Below are positions 31,452-39,775 of a DNA stretch of 46,637 nucleotides, piece after piece. Both the position numbers and the translations under genes were made by a program. Numbering within the stretch: the first letter of the stretch is position 1; each line of letters starts with the position of its first letter. This DNA is from Burkholderiales bacterium (GTDB lineage: Bacteria; Pseudomonadota; Gammaproteobacteria; Burkholderiales; SG8-41). The notes under the pieces were generated by a model. It saw only the letters and a program-made list of their open reading frames with translations, searched no databases and was not told the origin of the DNA. The stretch is from NCBI GenBank assembly GCA_036262035.1, contig DATAJS010000016.1, positions 1 to 46,637 on the forward strand, written 5' to 3'.

Positions 31452-32504
31452 TCAGCGGACGGTTTTGCGCGCGATGACGACGTTGTCGAGCACGAGGTTC
31501 TGCGACCAGATCCAGCGCGCGCCTTCGAAAAGCTCGGGGTAGCGCGTGTACGCGGGCAGGTTCGTGACACCGATCTCCTGGTCGGTGAATTCCCACGCGC
31601 GCGGCCAGTAGCGGTCGTCGTATCGCGGCGACTGCCAGTTCGCGGGAATCGCGTAGTGCACCGCGTAGCACTTGTCCTCGCACGTCGGACGCCGCGCGTA
31701 GGGATGCGTGCGCCCGCCGAGGTTGGGCGTGTCGTGGATGTGGCCGCGGTCGACCACTTCCCTGGGATCCACGAGCGGCGCGATGTAGAAGCTCTGCGCT
31801 TTCCACGTGCTGTCGGTGACCGTCCCGTCGCTGAACTTCGCGATGAGGCCGCCGTCGCCCGGGTAGTACTTGTTGGTCTTCGGCGTCACCGGCACCGGGA
31901 ACACCTCCATGCCGACGCCGAGGTGCTCGTCCCAGTCGACGACCAGAAACGCCATCGTGTACGGCCGTTTCACCCTGAACTTGACGATCGCCGAGTTGAA
32001 CGGCGTGTACGGGGTGTTGTCGACCGACACGAGCTTGCCGTTCACGTACATCTCGTAGTAGTTGTCGGCGACGATAAAGCCGGTGACCACTACGCCGTCC
32101 GGATCGATCTCGATCACCGGCACGTTCGCGGTCGAGACCGCGGCGGCGTTCGCCGGCGTCACCTGGTTGCATTCGTTGTAGAGATCGTGGGAGAGCGGCC
32201 CTTCGCCTCTTTGCAGCGCGGTCGCCGCGGGCATCGTGAGCACGGTGCCGTCGCTCGCCGCGATCTCGCCGACCGCGGCGACGCGCACGTTCATCTTCGG
32301 ATTCGTATGCGCGCACTTCGTGAGGTTCTGCGCGACGACCCGGGTCGCCGTGCCTTGCGTCACCATCCGCTTCGGCGGCGCCGGGTCCGCCGCGTCGAGA
32401 TCGAGCTGCGCCGGCAGCGTCCGGCACGCGACGATCGCCAGTGTCGCGCAGATCGCCGCGGCGGCGGCGAGCGCGAACCGTATGCCCCTGGTCGTGTCCT
32501 TCAT
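31452..32504 (-). CDS. Hypothetical secreted lipoprotein
   Basis: A 350-residue predicted lipoprotein. The signal peptide ends in the lipobox IVAC with Cys27. The mature part has segments resembling a beta-sandwich domain (NYYEMYVNGKLVSVDN, KRPYTMAFLVVDWDEHLGVG), a Cys pair in PTCEDKCYAVHY, and a C-terminal segment (YDDRYWPRAWEFTDQEIG, then ARWIWSQNLVLDN). This recalls carbohydrate-binding-like folds with a DDxxW motif, but no known family is assigned. A strong GGGGGAGG site precedes the ATG at 32504. Confidence 0.7.
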   Translation of the reverse strand: MKDTTRGIRFALAAAAAICATLAIVACRTLPAQLDLDAADPAPPKRMVTQGTATRVVAQNLTKCAHTNPKMNVRVAAVGEIAASDGTVLTMPAATALQRGEGPLSHDLYNECNQVTPANAAAVSTANVPVIEIDPDGVVVTGFIVADNYYEMYVNGKLVSVDNTPYTPFNSAIVKFRVKRPYTMAFLVVDWDEHLGVGMEVFPVPVTPKTNKYYPGDGGLIAKFSDGTVTDSTWKAQSFYIAPLVDPREVVDRGHIHDTPNLGGRTHPYARRPTCEDKCYAVHYAIPANWQSPRYDDRYWPRAWEFTDQEIGVTNLPAYTRYPELFEGARWIWSQNLVLDNVVIARKTVR

Positions 32505-32602
32505 ATTGCCTCCCCCGGCTTTTGTGAAGTGACGCGTTCCTATGCTACAGAGTCGGCATACGGTTTGCAGCCTGAGGCATAAGTGCCCGACGGGTGACGT
32601 AA

Positions 32603-32911
32603 GTGGCTGACTGGCATTTCTTTCAAGGCGTGCGTGACGAGTGGCGCTGGTACTGCGTCGACGACCTGGGCGGCGTCGTGCGCGAGGGCGTCCACGACCA
32701 CGCCGAGCTCGCGCGCTGCATGGACGACGCACGCAACTACGGATTTCGCGACAGCGAATTTTCCGTGCACGCCCGCAGCCAGCTCGCCCAGTTCCCGCGC
32801 CGGCGGCAGACGCCGGCGGGCGGTCCGATGGAGCGGCGGCGCGCGGCCAAGTCCAGACCTCATGCCGAGGAGCGCCGCCGCGCGAGGCGCGAGACCAAGG
32901 GCCGCACGTAG
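32603..32911 (+). CDS. Hypothetical small basic protein (102 residues)
   Basis: A 102-residue ORF from GTG at 32603. The N-terminal 55 residues look folded (WHFFQGVRDEWRWYCVDD, LGGVVREGV, LARCMDDARNYGF); the C-terminal 40 are very basic (RRRQ, MERRRAAK, RRRARRETK) and probably disordered. It may bind nucleic acid. Not recognised. No strong RBS. Confidence 0.5.
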   Translation: MADWHFFQGVRDEWRWYCVDDLGGVVREGVHDHAELARCMDDARNYGFRDSEFSVHARSQLAQFPRRRQTPAGGPMERRRAAKSRPHAEERRRARRETKGRT

Positions 32912-32985
32912 CTTTCCCGACGACAGTCGGCTCTTCCGTTCGTGCTATCGTCAACCGCACACGACCCGGACGAGGGAGGAGACAC

Positions 32986-33747
32986 ATGCCGTTCTACGAA
33001 CGAGGCGACGCACGCATCCGCTATGAAGTGACCGGCTCGGGCTTCCCGCTGCTGCTCATCGCCGGCGGCGGGCTGAACTCGAACATGGCCTACCACGCGA
33101 CCAAGGCGCCGTTCAACCCGATCGAGGAATTCAAGAACGAGTATCGCTGCGTCTCGTTCGACCTGCGCAACGCCAACGGCGGGGAGTCGACCGGTCCGCT
33201 CGACGTCGAGCGGCCGTGGGACTCGTACACCGACGACATGCTCGGGCTCATGGACCACCTGGGCATCCACGAATTCATGGTGCTCGGCTTCTGCATCGGC
33301 GGCCCGTTCATCTGGAACCTGATCAAGCATGCGCCCGACCGCATCGTCGCCGCGATACCCGCGCAGCCGAGCGGCTACCGCCCCGAGCTGCCCGACCTCT
33401 TCTACAACAACAACATCAAGGGCTGGGCGCCGGGCGTGGTCGCGAGACGTCCCGACACCACGATGCAGACGTGCGACGCGTTCCTGAAGAGCATGTACTG
33501 CACCAATCCCGATTTCGTGTTCACGGTGACGCGCGACTTCGTGAAGAGCTGCAGGACGCCGATCCTCGTGCTGCCCGACGATACGCCGCCGCACCCTTAC
33601 GCGGTCGCGATGGAGAGCGCGCGCCTCGCGCCCAACGCGGAGGCGAGCATCTTCCCGTGGAAGGACACGCCGGAGGGCATCGCCGAAGCGGTGCGACACG
33701 TGCGCACCTTCCTCGAGGCGCACACGCCCGTCGCGGCCGCACATTGA
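32986..33747 (+). CDS. Alpha/beta hydrolase with cysteine nucleophile
   Basis: A 253-residue alpha/beta-hydrolase. Oxyanion region LLLIAGGGLNSN; nucleophile elbow GFCIGG with Cys103 in place of the usual Ser; acidic/His region LVLPDDTPPHPYA near residue 195. Cys nucleophiles are known from dienelactone hydrolase and some thioesterase-like relatives. The ATG at 32986 has a GGGAGGA site. The stop overlaps the ATG of the BCP peroxiredoxin (TGATG), indicating translational coupling. Confidence 0.8.
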   Translation: MPFYERGDARIRYEVTGSGFPLLLIAGGGLNSNMAYHATKAPFNPIEEFKNEYRCVSFDLRNANGGESTGPLDVERPWDSYTDDMLGLMDHLGIHEFMVLGFCIGGPFIWNLIKHAPDRIVAAIPAQPSGYRPELPDLFYNNNIKGWAPGVVARRPDTTMQTCDAFLKSMYCTNPDFVFTVTRDFVKSCRTPILVLPDDTPPHPYAVAMESARLAPNAEASIFPWKDTPEGIAEAVRHVRTFLEAHTPVAAAH

Positions 33748-34220
33748 TGTGGAGTAGCAGGGCGGTACCCCGGCGCGGCGATCCCGCGCCGGATTTTTCC
33801 CTGCCCGACCAGAACGGCACGCTGCACAGCCTCGGCAAGTACCGCGGCAAGTGGCTGGTGCTGTATTTCTACCCGCGCGACGACACGCCCGGCTGCGCCG
33901 AGCAGGCGATGCGCTATCGCAACGCGATGCGCGAGCTCGAAGCGCTGGGCGCCGCGGTGTGCGGCATCAGCGTGAACGGCGCCGACAGCCACGCGCGCTT
34001 CGCGAAGAAATACGCGCTGCCGTTCCCGCTGCTCGCGGACGTCGGCGGCGAGATCGCGAAGCGCTACGGCTCGCTCGTCAACCTCGGCTTTCTGCGCTTC
34101 GCCAAACGCAACACGTTTCTCGTCGATCCCGAAGGCCGGATCGAGAAGGTCTACGTCGGCGTGAACGCGGGACGCAACGCCGGCGACGTGACCGAGGACC
34201 TGAGGAAGCGGGTGAGCTGA
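33747..34220 (+). CDS. bcp: BCP-type peroxiredoxin
   Basis: A 157-residue bacterioferritin-comigratory-protein-type thiol peroxidase. The peroxidatic Cys50 sits in YPRDDTPGCAEQ. The resolving Cys five residues later in E. coli BCP is replaced by Met (TPGCAEQAM), so it is either 1-Cys or uses another thiol, possibly the Cys in AAVCGIS. It removes peroxides using thioredoxin. Its ATG overlaps the upstream hydrolase stop. Confidence 0.9.
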   Translation: MWSSRAVPRRGDPAPDFSLPDQNGTLHSLGKYRGKWLVLYFYPRDDTPGCAEQAMRYRNAMRELEALGAAVCGISVNGADSHARFAKKYALPFPLLADVGGEIAKRYGSLVNLGFLRFAKRNTFLVDPEGRIEKVYVGVNAGRNAGDVTEDLRKRVS

Positions 34221-34225
34221 AGCGG

Positions 34226-34252
34226 CGGGCCGGATCGTGCGATCGCGGCCCG
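34226..34252. terminator. Bidirectional hairpin after bcp and OmpA-like gene
   Basis: CGGGCC-G-GATCG-TG-CGATC-GC-GGCCCG stem in the gap between the convergent bcp and OmpA-like stops. No T-tract. Confidence 0.5.
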
Positions 34253-34260
34253 CGGAGGCC

Positions 34261-34842
34261 TTAGGTGCAGAACTTGGTGACGGCGACGGGCTCTTTCGAG
34301 TCCTTGCCTTCCCAGAACATGAGCTTGGTGTCGAGGCCCTTGGTCTGGAGGTAGTCCTTCACCGCGACCGCGCGCGCTTCGTCGAGGTCCTTGTTGCCGG
34401 TCTCGAGGCGGTCGGTGTGGCCGGTGATGATGATCGCGCCGACCTGAACCGCGCGCTTCTTCAGCAGCGCCACCAGCTTGTCGAGCTCCTGCTTGCCGCC
34501 GTCCTTGAGCGTGGCGCTGTTCGGATCGAACGCGCTGTTGCCCTGCACGTACGTCTGCTGGGTGAAGGTGGCGAGCTCGGGCTTCTTGGGCTTGGGCGGC
34601 GCGGCTTCGGCTTTAGCCGTCGAAGCGGCCTCCGGCTTGGCCTCGGGCTTCCCGGCCTCGGCCTTGGCTTCGGGCTTCTTGGCGGGCGGCTTCGCCACGC
34701 GGCCGTTCACCTCGACCATCACGCGCCGGTTCGGCTGCAGGCAATCGGAGAGCTCCGCCGCCGACATCGTCGACGACTGCTCGGTCGTCGCGGCGCAAGA
34801 GGTGAGCAATAGCGCTGAAAGCGCGTATAGGGACTTCTTCAT
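34261..34842 (-). CDS. OmpA/Pal-family lipoprotein
   Basis: A 193-residue protein. The signal peptide ends in lipobox LLTSC with Cys16. A Pro/Ala/Lys/Glu-rich linker (about residues 53-90) is followed by an OmpA-type peptidoglycan-binding domain with IITGHTDRLETGNKDLDEARAVAVKDYL (compare GHTDxxGSxxYNxxLSxxRAxxV). It is shorter than Pal, and the last segment is cut compared with typical OmpA_C, ending KFCT. Likely anchors the outer membrane to peptidoglycan. The start has AGGAGG upstream. Confidence 0.85.
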   Translation of the reverse strand: MKKSLYALSALLLTSCAATTEQSSTMSAAELSDCLQPNRRVMVEVNGRVAKPPAKKPEAKAEAGKPEAKPEAASTAKAEAAPPKPKKPELATFTQQTYVQGNSAFDPNSATLKDGGKQELDKLVALLKKRAVQVGAIIITGHTDRLETGNKDLDEARAVAVKDYLQTKGLDTKLMFWEGKDSKEPVAVTKFCT

Positions 34843-34979
34843 CTACTTACTTCCTCCTCTGTGCGGACCGCGGGGTGCGTTCCGCTTCTTTTTGTGGCGC
34901 GTAGCGCGCCCATCACGCCGAATTTATCGCGAGCGCGGCATGAGACGCAAGATCACCCGAGCCCGTCGGCCGATACTGC

Positions 34980-35010
34980 AAAAAAAAGCCCGACCTTCGC
35001 GGGTCGGGCT
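34980..35010 (-). terminator. Rho-independent terminator (minus strand)
   Basis: Hairpin AGCCCGACC-CGCGAA-GGTCGGGCT followed by eight T (read on the minus strand). No protein-coding gene in the right orientation ends here, so it probably ends the candidate small RNA. Confidence 0.85.
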
Positions 35011-35085
35011 TGCACCAGATACGATCCGCCAACTCCCCGGAGGCTCGTCGGTGAAGTTACAGGAGATGGGTCGCAGAAGCGGCCC
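34980..35085 (-). ncRNA. Candidate small RNA with own promoter and intrinsic terminator
   Basis: On the minus strand, an extended -10 (TGC-TATCTT, 35100-35092) and a TTGCGC -35 (35121-35116, 18-nt spacer) would start transcription near 35085. About 106 nt downstream is a textbook terminator (34980-35010). No plausible ORF lies between. The transcript has CU-rich single strands (ATCTCCT, CTCC) able to pair with Shine-Dalgarno sequences. No known RNA family was recognised. It is divergent from the merR gene. Confidence 0.5.
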
Positions 35086-35224
35086 ACCCGAAAGATAGCA
35101 ACTGCCGCCCGCAGAGCGCAACGAGCAATGCGATGAGGTAAGACCATGCTTCAAGGCTCTGTATGTGAGGGGCGGGGCGTGGTATCGTCCGGGGGCATTT
35201 CGGGAAAGCATCGGGGAACACGAG

Positions 35225-35629
35225 TTGTATACCATCGGCCGTCTGGCCCACCGCGCGCAGGTCACCGCGGACAGCATCCGCTTCTACGAACGGCAGGGAC
35301 TCCTTGCGGCGGCGACCAAGACCGCGTCGGGCTACAAGCTCTACGACGATCGCTCGGTGCGACGCCTCGCCTTCATCAAGCACGCGCAACAGTGCGGTTT
35401 CAATCTGACCGAGATCGGCGAGCTTCTCCTCGCGTCGGACACGCGGGGCGAGCATCAGGCCGGCCTCGACCTCGCCGCGCGCAAGCTCGCCGACATCCGC
35501 AAGCTGCGTGACGCGCTCGGACGCATGGAGCGCACGCTCACGCTGCTGGTGGATGCACGCAGCGACGCCGAGGAACGCGGGGTGCTGCCCGTCATCGTCG
35601 CGTTCGAAGCGGCGAGCGTGGAACCGTGA
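35225..35629 (+). CDS. MerR-family transcriptional regulator
   Basis: A 134-residue MerR-type regulator. The N-terminal winged helix is YTIGRLAHRAQVTADSIRFYE, then ASGYKLYDDRSVRRLAFIKHA, followed by a long dimerisation helix. The metal-binding cysteines of CueR, ZntR and CadR are absent; one Cys (QQCGFNL) remains. The effector is therefore unknown. TTG at 35225 is preferred (GGGGA upstream, giving the usual MYTIGxL start); the reading frame extends further upstream but not convincingly. It is divergent from the candidate small RNA and may control it. A shared terminator follows. Confidence 0.8.
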   Translation: MYTIGRLAHRAQVTADSIRFYERQGLLAAATKTASGYKLYDDRSVRRLAFIKHAQQCGFNLTEIGELLLASDTRGEHQAGLDLAARKLADIRKLRDALGRMERTLTLLVDARSDAEERGVLPVIVAFEAASVEP

Positions 35630-35650
35630 CCTAGCCGCACGACGAGGGCA

Positions 35651-35680
35651 AAAAAAAACGGGCGCCGAAGCGCCCGTTTT
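35651..35680. terminator. Bidirectional intrinsic terminator between merR and porin
   Basis: Stem ACGGGCGC-CGAA-GCGCCCGT (35658-35677) with eight A on the left and TTTT on the right. Read on the minus strand it is followed by a long T-tract and ends the porin transcript; read on the plus strand it ends merR. Confidence 0.9.
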
Positions 35681-35697
35681 CATTACTGCTGTCGTGC

Positions 35698-36891
35698 TTA
35701 GAAGCGATGGCGGACCGCGAAAGCGATCGCGTCTTCGTTCTGGCCGTTGACGATGGCACCGCCGAGGCCGCCGAGGCGGTAACCGGCGTTGTTGTCGTTG
35801 TCCAGACGCACGTAACCGAGCGTGAACTCGGTGCGCTTGCTGAACGTGTACACGTAGCGGACCTGCACGAGATTCGCGCCGGTATCGTTGCCCGGGCCGG
35901 GACGATAGCCGGAGCCGCCCGCCGGGCCGGCGACGAACGAGCCGCCCACGCCGGCGACGACCGGCGTCGCGAAGCCAGCGGGACCGCTCATGTCACGCGC
36001 TTGCGTGAACGCGGCACGCAGACCGTGCGGTCCGACGATGTGCCAGTCCACACCGACGTGCCAGGCTTTCGCCTTGACGTCACCCGCGGTGGTGTCGAAG
36101 CGCTGCTCGGTGTACTGACCGCCGAAGCGCACCGGACCCCAGGTGTACGCCGCACCGACGTGCCACGCGTTGTCCTTGCTGCTGTCCGGGCCGCCCGCGC
36201 CCGCGAAGTCGCGGAGCTGCTCGAAACCGGCCGAAATGTACAGCGGGCCGGCCGAGTACTGGCCGCCGATCGACATCACGCGCGCCTTGTTGTTGGTCGC
36301 GGCTTCGAGCGTGCCGGTCGAGGTCTGCGACGACGTGAACGCCGCCATCACCTGGAAGCCGGCGAACGTCGGGCTGTCGTAGGTGATCAGGTTGTTCTGG
36401 CGACGCTTGAACGTCGTGCGCGCACCGCCGACTGCGGTCGTCGTCGAGTTGCCGGTCAGCAGGAACGCGGTACCGAAGATACCGGTGTCGTTGCCGCCGA
36501 CGGCCGTCGGGCTGATCGTGCGCTTGAACGGCGTGTCCCAGTTACCGATGAAGACGTTGCCGAAGCCGCCTTTCAGGCCGAGCGCGCTGTTACGCGAGCA
36601 CCAGCCGTCCTGGTTCTGGCCGCGCGGATCCGCCGTGCTCGCGCACTGGAACCACGCCGACAGACCGCCGCCGAGCTTCTCTTCCCCTTTGAAGCCGATT
36701 TCGCTGCCGGGGGTCTGGATGAAGTCCGCATTGCTGCGCGATACCCCTGCCGCTGCGTCCGCCTGATCGGCGCGAACGGTGTATTCGACGTACAGCGTGC
36801 CGAACACCTGCACCGTGCTCGACTGAGCAAGCGCCAGGGCCGGTGCGCCGAACGCGCCGGCAAGAGCCGCTGCCAGTACCTTTTTATTCAT
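35698..36891 (-). CDS. Gram-negative trimeric porin (Burkholderia/Neisseria type)
   Basis: A 397-residue outer-membrane porin. The signal peptide is about 22 residues (MNKKVLAAALAGAFGAPALA, then LA), followed by the mature start QSSTVQVFGTLYVEYTV. Beta-strand repeats continue through FKGEEKLGGGLSAWFQ and VGVDWHIVGPHGLRAAFTQ to the C-terminal ...AFAVRHRF with terminal Phe, the outer-membrane assembly signal. It forms a general diffusion channel. The ATG at 36891 has GAGGAGA upstream. An A/T-tract terminator follows. It is monocistronic. Confidence 0.93.
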   Translation of the reverse strand: MNKKVLAAALAGAFGAPALALAQSSTVQVFGTLYVEYTVRADQADAAAGVSRSNADFIQTPGSEIGFKGEEKLGGGLSAWFQCASTADPRGQNQDGWCSRNSALGLKGGFGNVFIGNWDTPFKRTISPTAVGGNDTGIFGTAFLLTGNSTTTAVGGARTTFKRRQNNLITYDSPTFAGFQVMAAFTSSQTSTGTLEAATNNKARVMSIGGQYSAGPLYISAGFEQLRDFAGAGGPDSSKDNAWHVGAAYTWGPVRFGGQYTEQRFDTTAGDVKAKAWHVGVDWHIVGPHGLRAAFTQARDMSGPAGFATPVVAGVGGSFVAGPAGGSGYRPGPGNDTGANLVQVRYVYTFSKRTEFTLGYVRLDNDNNAGYRLGGLGGAIVNGQNEDAIAFAVRHRF

Positions 36892-36975
36892 GAGATCTCC
36901 TCGATGACGATGTCGAAAATGCGCGCGGCAAACCAACCGCACGCGCGCTTCCGGATGGAAGCTGTGCAGAGTATC

Positions 36976-36987
36976 GAACGATCGTTC
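36976..36987. promoter_or_regulatory. Perfect palindrome GAACGATCGTTC upstream of porin
   Basis: A 12-bp perfect dyad about 85 nt upstream of the porin start, in the otherwise empty region 36892-37162. Possible operator, for example of a TetR-like regulator. No other support. Confidence 0.25.
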
Positions 36988-37162
36988 ATCGCATCGCTAC
37001 ACATTTACGCCGCCGCGCGCTTCGCGCGCGCCTTCGCGTTGCGCTCGAACAACACAGATGAACCCGGAACCTTGGTCTTCACTCCATGGTTTGCGGGCCG
37101 TTTCGAGACGTGACCGCAATACTCGGGCGCCATAGTCTCGGCACACGTCGAGGGGGGAACCC

Positions 37163-37411
37163 ATGTTCAAGCACGAAGTGATCGAGCCGGAATTTGCGAA
37201 TGAGCTGAAGGACGCCGACGGGACCGACGTCGACAGCGCGGAAGTGCGCGTGCGCACGCAGGGCTCGCGCTTGGTGCTGGAGATCGCGTCCGCGCTGAAC
37301 GGCGTGAGCGTCGCCGCGCCGGTCGTGCTCTCGGGAGCGGCGAGCCGCGCGCTCGCCGCGGAGCTCATGAAGTGCGCCGATGCGGCCGAGCCGATCGACG
37401 ATCAGGGCTGA
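37163..37411 (+). CDS. Hypothetical protein (82 residues)
   Basis: An 82-residue acidic protein (MFKHEVIEPEFANELKDADG; RTQGSRLVLEIASALNGV) with a strong GAGGGGGGAA site before the ATG. Not recognised. Its stop overlaps the end of the convergent amidase gene. Confidence 0.6.
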   Translation: MFKHEVIEPEFANELKDADGTDVDSAEVRVRTQGSRLVLEIASALNGVSVAAPVVLSGAASRALAAELMKCADAAEPIDDQG

Positions 37412-38754
37412 GCGGACGCTTCCGAGATCCAGCGCGCGACCGCTGCGAGATCGCCGTCGCGCTGCAGATGCCCCATGAGCTGCGCGCCCACCGGCATGTC
37501 GGCCGACCGCAGCAGCGGCAGGCTGAAGGCCGGCAGGTGCAGAAAGCTCGCGAAGAGCAGGTACGCGCGGCTGCCGGTATGGCCGTGGCCGACCGGAGCG
37601 GGGCCTGAGGAAGAGAGCGTGAGTATCGCGTCGGCGCCCTGCATGGCCTCGCTCACGCGCGCTTTCATCGCCGCTTTCTCCGCAAGGCGCTCGGCGTAGA
37701 GCGCCGGGGTGATCTCGCGGGCGCGCGCAAGGCGGCTCTTCTGGCGCGTCTCCAGCAGGTCCGGGTGCCTCGCCAGGTACTGCTCGTAAGGCCACTTCAT
37801 CTCGTACGCGCTGATGTCGACCGAGCGCTCGGCGAAGCCGCCGAAGAATTCGTCTTCGACCGCGGCGAAGCGCGGCTCGTCACGGCTGTCCACGAGCTCG
37901 ACCTCGCGCGCACGCAGCGTCGAGCACAGCGCTTCGAACGATTGTTTCGTCGCCGCGTCGACCTCGGTCTCCCAGGCGTGGGTGCGCTGAACGATGAGGC
38001 GGCGCGGACGCCGCGCAGGCGGGAGATCGCCTGCGCCGTCCAGGCCCGGCGCGCCCGGCATGCCGCCGACGCCGAGCGCGATCCGCGAGGCGACCGACCA
38101 CAGGTCTTCCAGGCTCGCCGCGATCACGCCGAGGTGATCGTGCGTGATCGAGATCGGGTGCACGCCCTGCATGGTGAGGGCCCCGTGCGTGGGCTTGAAG
38201 CCGAACGCGCCGCAGAAACCGGCGGGTCTGATCGTCGAGCCCTGCGTCTGCGTGCCGAGGGCGGCGGGCACCATGCCCGCGCCGACGGCCGCGGCGGAGC
38301 CGCTCGACGAGCCGCCGGGCGTGCGCGCGAGATCGAGCGGATTGCCGGTCTCGTTGGTCTCCCCGCCGGCGAAGGCCGTCGTCACGGTCTTGCCCACCAC
38401 GACCGCGCCGCCGGAGCGCAGCGCGTGCACGCACGCCGCGTCCCAGCGCGGCTGCCAGTCCTTGTAGATCGCGTTGCCCATCTGCGTCGGCAGGTCCGCG
38501 GTCTCCATGATGTCCTTCACGCCGATCGGCATGCCGTCGACGGCCGAGAGCGGCCGGCCTTCGCGATAGCGCGCGGTCGCAAGGTCGGCGGCGCGCCGCG
38601 CGTTGTCGAGACCCAGCGTCACGAACGCGCGCACGTCGCGGTCGCGCGACTCGATGGCCGCGATGCAGCGCTCGAGATAGTCGCGCGGCGTGTCCTTGCC
38701 GGAAGCGAACGCTTCGCGGGCGGTGTGGAAATCGATGGCGTAGCGGCTGCGCAT
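37402..38754 (-). CDS. Amidase signature family enzyme
   Basis: A 450-residue amidase-signature enzyme. Catalytic Lys in GMPIGVKDIMET; the Ser-rich motif TPGGSSSGSAAAVGAGMVPAALGTQTQGS (in two parts: TPGGSSSGSAAAVGAG and ALGTQTQGS) contains the cis-Ser and nucleophile Ser. It hydrolyses an unidentified amide. The ATG at 38754 has GAGGAG upstream. It lies 10 nt downstream of the start of a gap after the Bug gene on the same strand, suggesting an operon for uptake and breakdown of an amide-type compound (inference). Confidence 0.88.
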   Translation of the reverse strand: MRSRYAIDFHTAREAFASGKDTPRDYLERCIAAIESRDRDVRAFVTLGLDNARRAADLATARYREGRPLSAVDGMPIGVKDIMETADLPTQMGNAIYKDWQPRWDAACVHALRSGGAVVVGKTVTTAFAGGETNETGNPLDLARTPGGSSSGSAAAVGAGMVPAALGTQTQGSTIRPAGFCGAFGFKPTHGALTMQGVHPISITHDHLGVIAASLEDLWSVASRIALGVGGMPGAPGLDGAGDLPPARRPRRLIVQRTHAWETEVDAATKQSFEALCSTLRAREVELVDSRDEPRFAAVEDEFFGGFAERSVDISAYEMKWPYEQYLARHPDLLETRQKSRLARAREITPALYAERLAEKAAMKARVSEAMQGADAILTLSSSGPAPVGHGHTGSRAYLLFASFLHLPAFSLPLLRSADMPVGAQLMGHLQRDGDLAAVARWISEASAQP

Positions 38755-38764
38755 GGCGTGCTCC

Positions 38765-39715
38765 TCAATTCGCGGTGATCTTCGCGGCCTGGACCACGCG
38801 CGCCCACTTGCGGATCTCGGACTTGATGTAGGCGTCGGTGGCGGCCAGGTCATCCGCGACCGGCTCGAGACCCATGGCCGCGAGCTTCTTCGTGACGTCG
38901 GGCGAGTGCAGGATCTTCGCGATCGCGGCGTTGAGCTTCTCCAGCGTCGGCCGCGGCGTGCCGCTCGGCGCGAGCATCGCGTACCACACGTCGACGGCGT
39001 AGCCCGGCACCGACTCGCCGATCGTCGGCAGGTCGGGCATCGCGGCCGCGCGCTTCGTGCCCGCCGTCGCCAGCACGCGCACCTTGCCCGCGTCGGCGAA
39101 ATGGCGCGCCGAGATGATGCTCGTGAACATGAGCGAGACGCGTCCGGCGAGCACGTCGTTCAGTCCGGGCGCGGTGCCTTTATAAGGCACGTGCGTGAGG
39201 TCGATCTTCGCGAGCAGCTTGAGGTTCTCGGTCGCGAGATGCGAAGGGCTGGCGTTGCCCGAGGACGCGTAGTCGATCTGGCCCGGGCGCGTGCGCGCGT
39301 ACGCGATCAGCTCCTTGATCGACTTCACCGGCAGCGACGGATGCGCGACGAGGATGTTGGGCGAGTTCACCATCACCGCGAGCGGCGTCAGATCGCGCTC
39401 GGGGCTGTACGGCAGGTTCTTGTGCGAGCTCGGCAGCACCGCATGGCTGATCGAGATCGCGAGCAGCGTGTGCCCGTCGGGCGCCGACTTCGCGACGAAG
39501 TCGCTGCCCGCCGCGCCGCCGCCGCCGGGCCTGTTCTCGACCACGCCCGGCTGCCCGAGCGTGTCCTGCATGCCCTGCGCGACGATACGCGCGCTGGTGT
39601 CGACGCCGCCGCCCGCCGTCGCGGTGGCGATGATGCGGATCGGTTTGGTCGGGAACGACTGCGCATGGACGACGAATGGAGAGCACAACAGCAGCGCGAG
39701 CAGGGCAGGTTTCAC
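38765..39715 (-). CDS. Bug/TctC family solute-binding protein
   Basis: A 316-residue Bug protein: signal peptide VKPALLALLLCSPFVVHAQ, then SFPTKPIRIIATATAGGGVD, VENRPGGGGAAG, AKSAPDGHTLLAI, DYASSGNASPSHLA and HVPYKGTAPGLNDVLAGRV. The start is probably the GTG at 39715, which begins the signal peptide; the RBS is weak (TGTGGA). It is 10 nt upstream of the amidase and divergent from the LysR gene. Confidence 0.85.
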   Translation of the reverse strand: MKPALLALLLCSPFVVHAQSFPTKPIRIIATATAGGGVDTSARIVAQGMQDTLGQPGVVENRPGGGGAAGSDFVAKSAPDGHTLLAISISHAVLPSSHKNLPYSPERDLTPLAVMVNSPNILVAHPSLPVKSIKELIAYARTRPGQIDYASSGNASPSHLATENLKLLAKIDLTHVPYKGTAPGLNDVLAGRVSLMFTSIISARHFADAGKVRVLATAGTKRAAAMPDLPTIGESVPGYAVDVWYAMLAPSGTPRPTLEKLNAAIAKILHSPDVTKKLAAMGLEPVADDLAATDAYIKSEIRKWARVVQAAKITAN

Positions 39716-39775
39716 GGCGAATCCACAGGAGTTACTGGTGCCGGCGAGAATAACAGAGCCGTGTAGACTCGCCCG

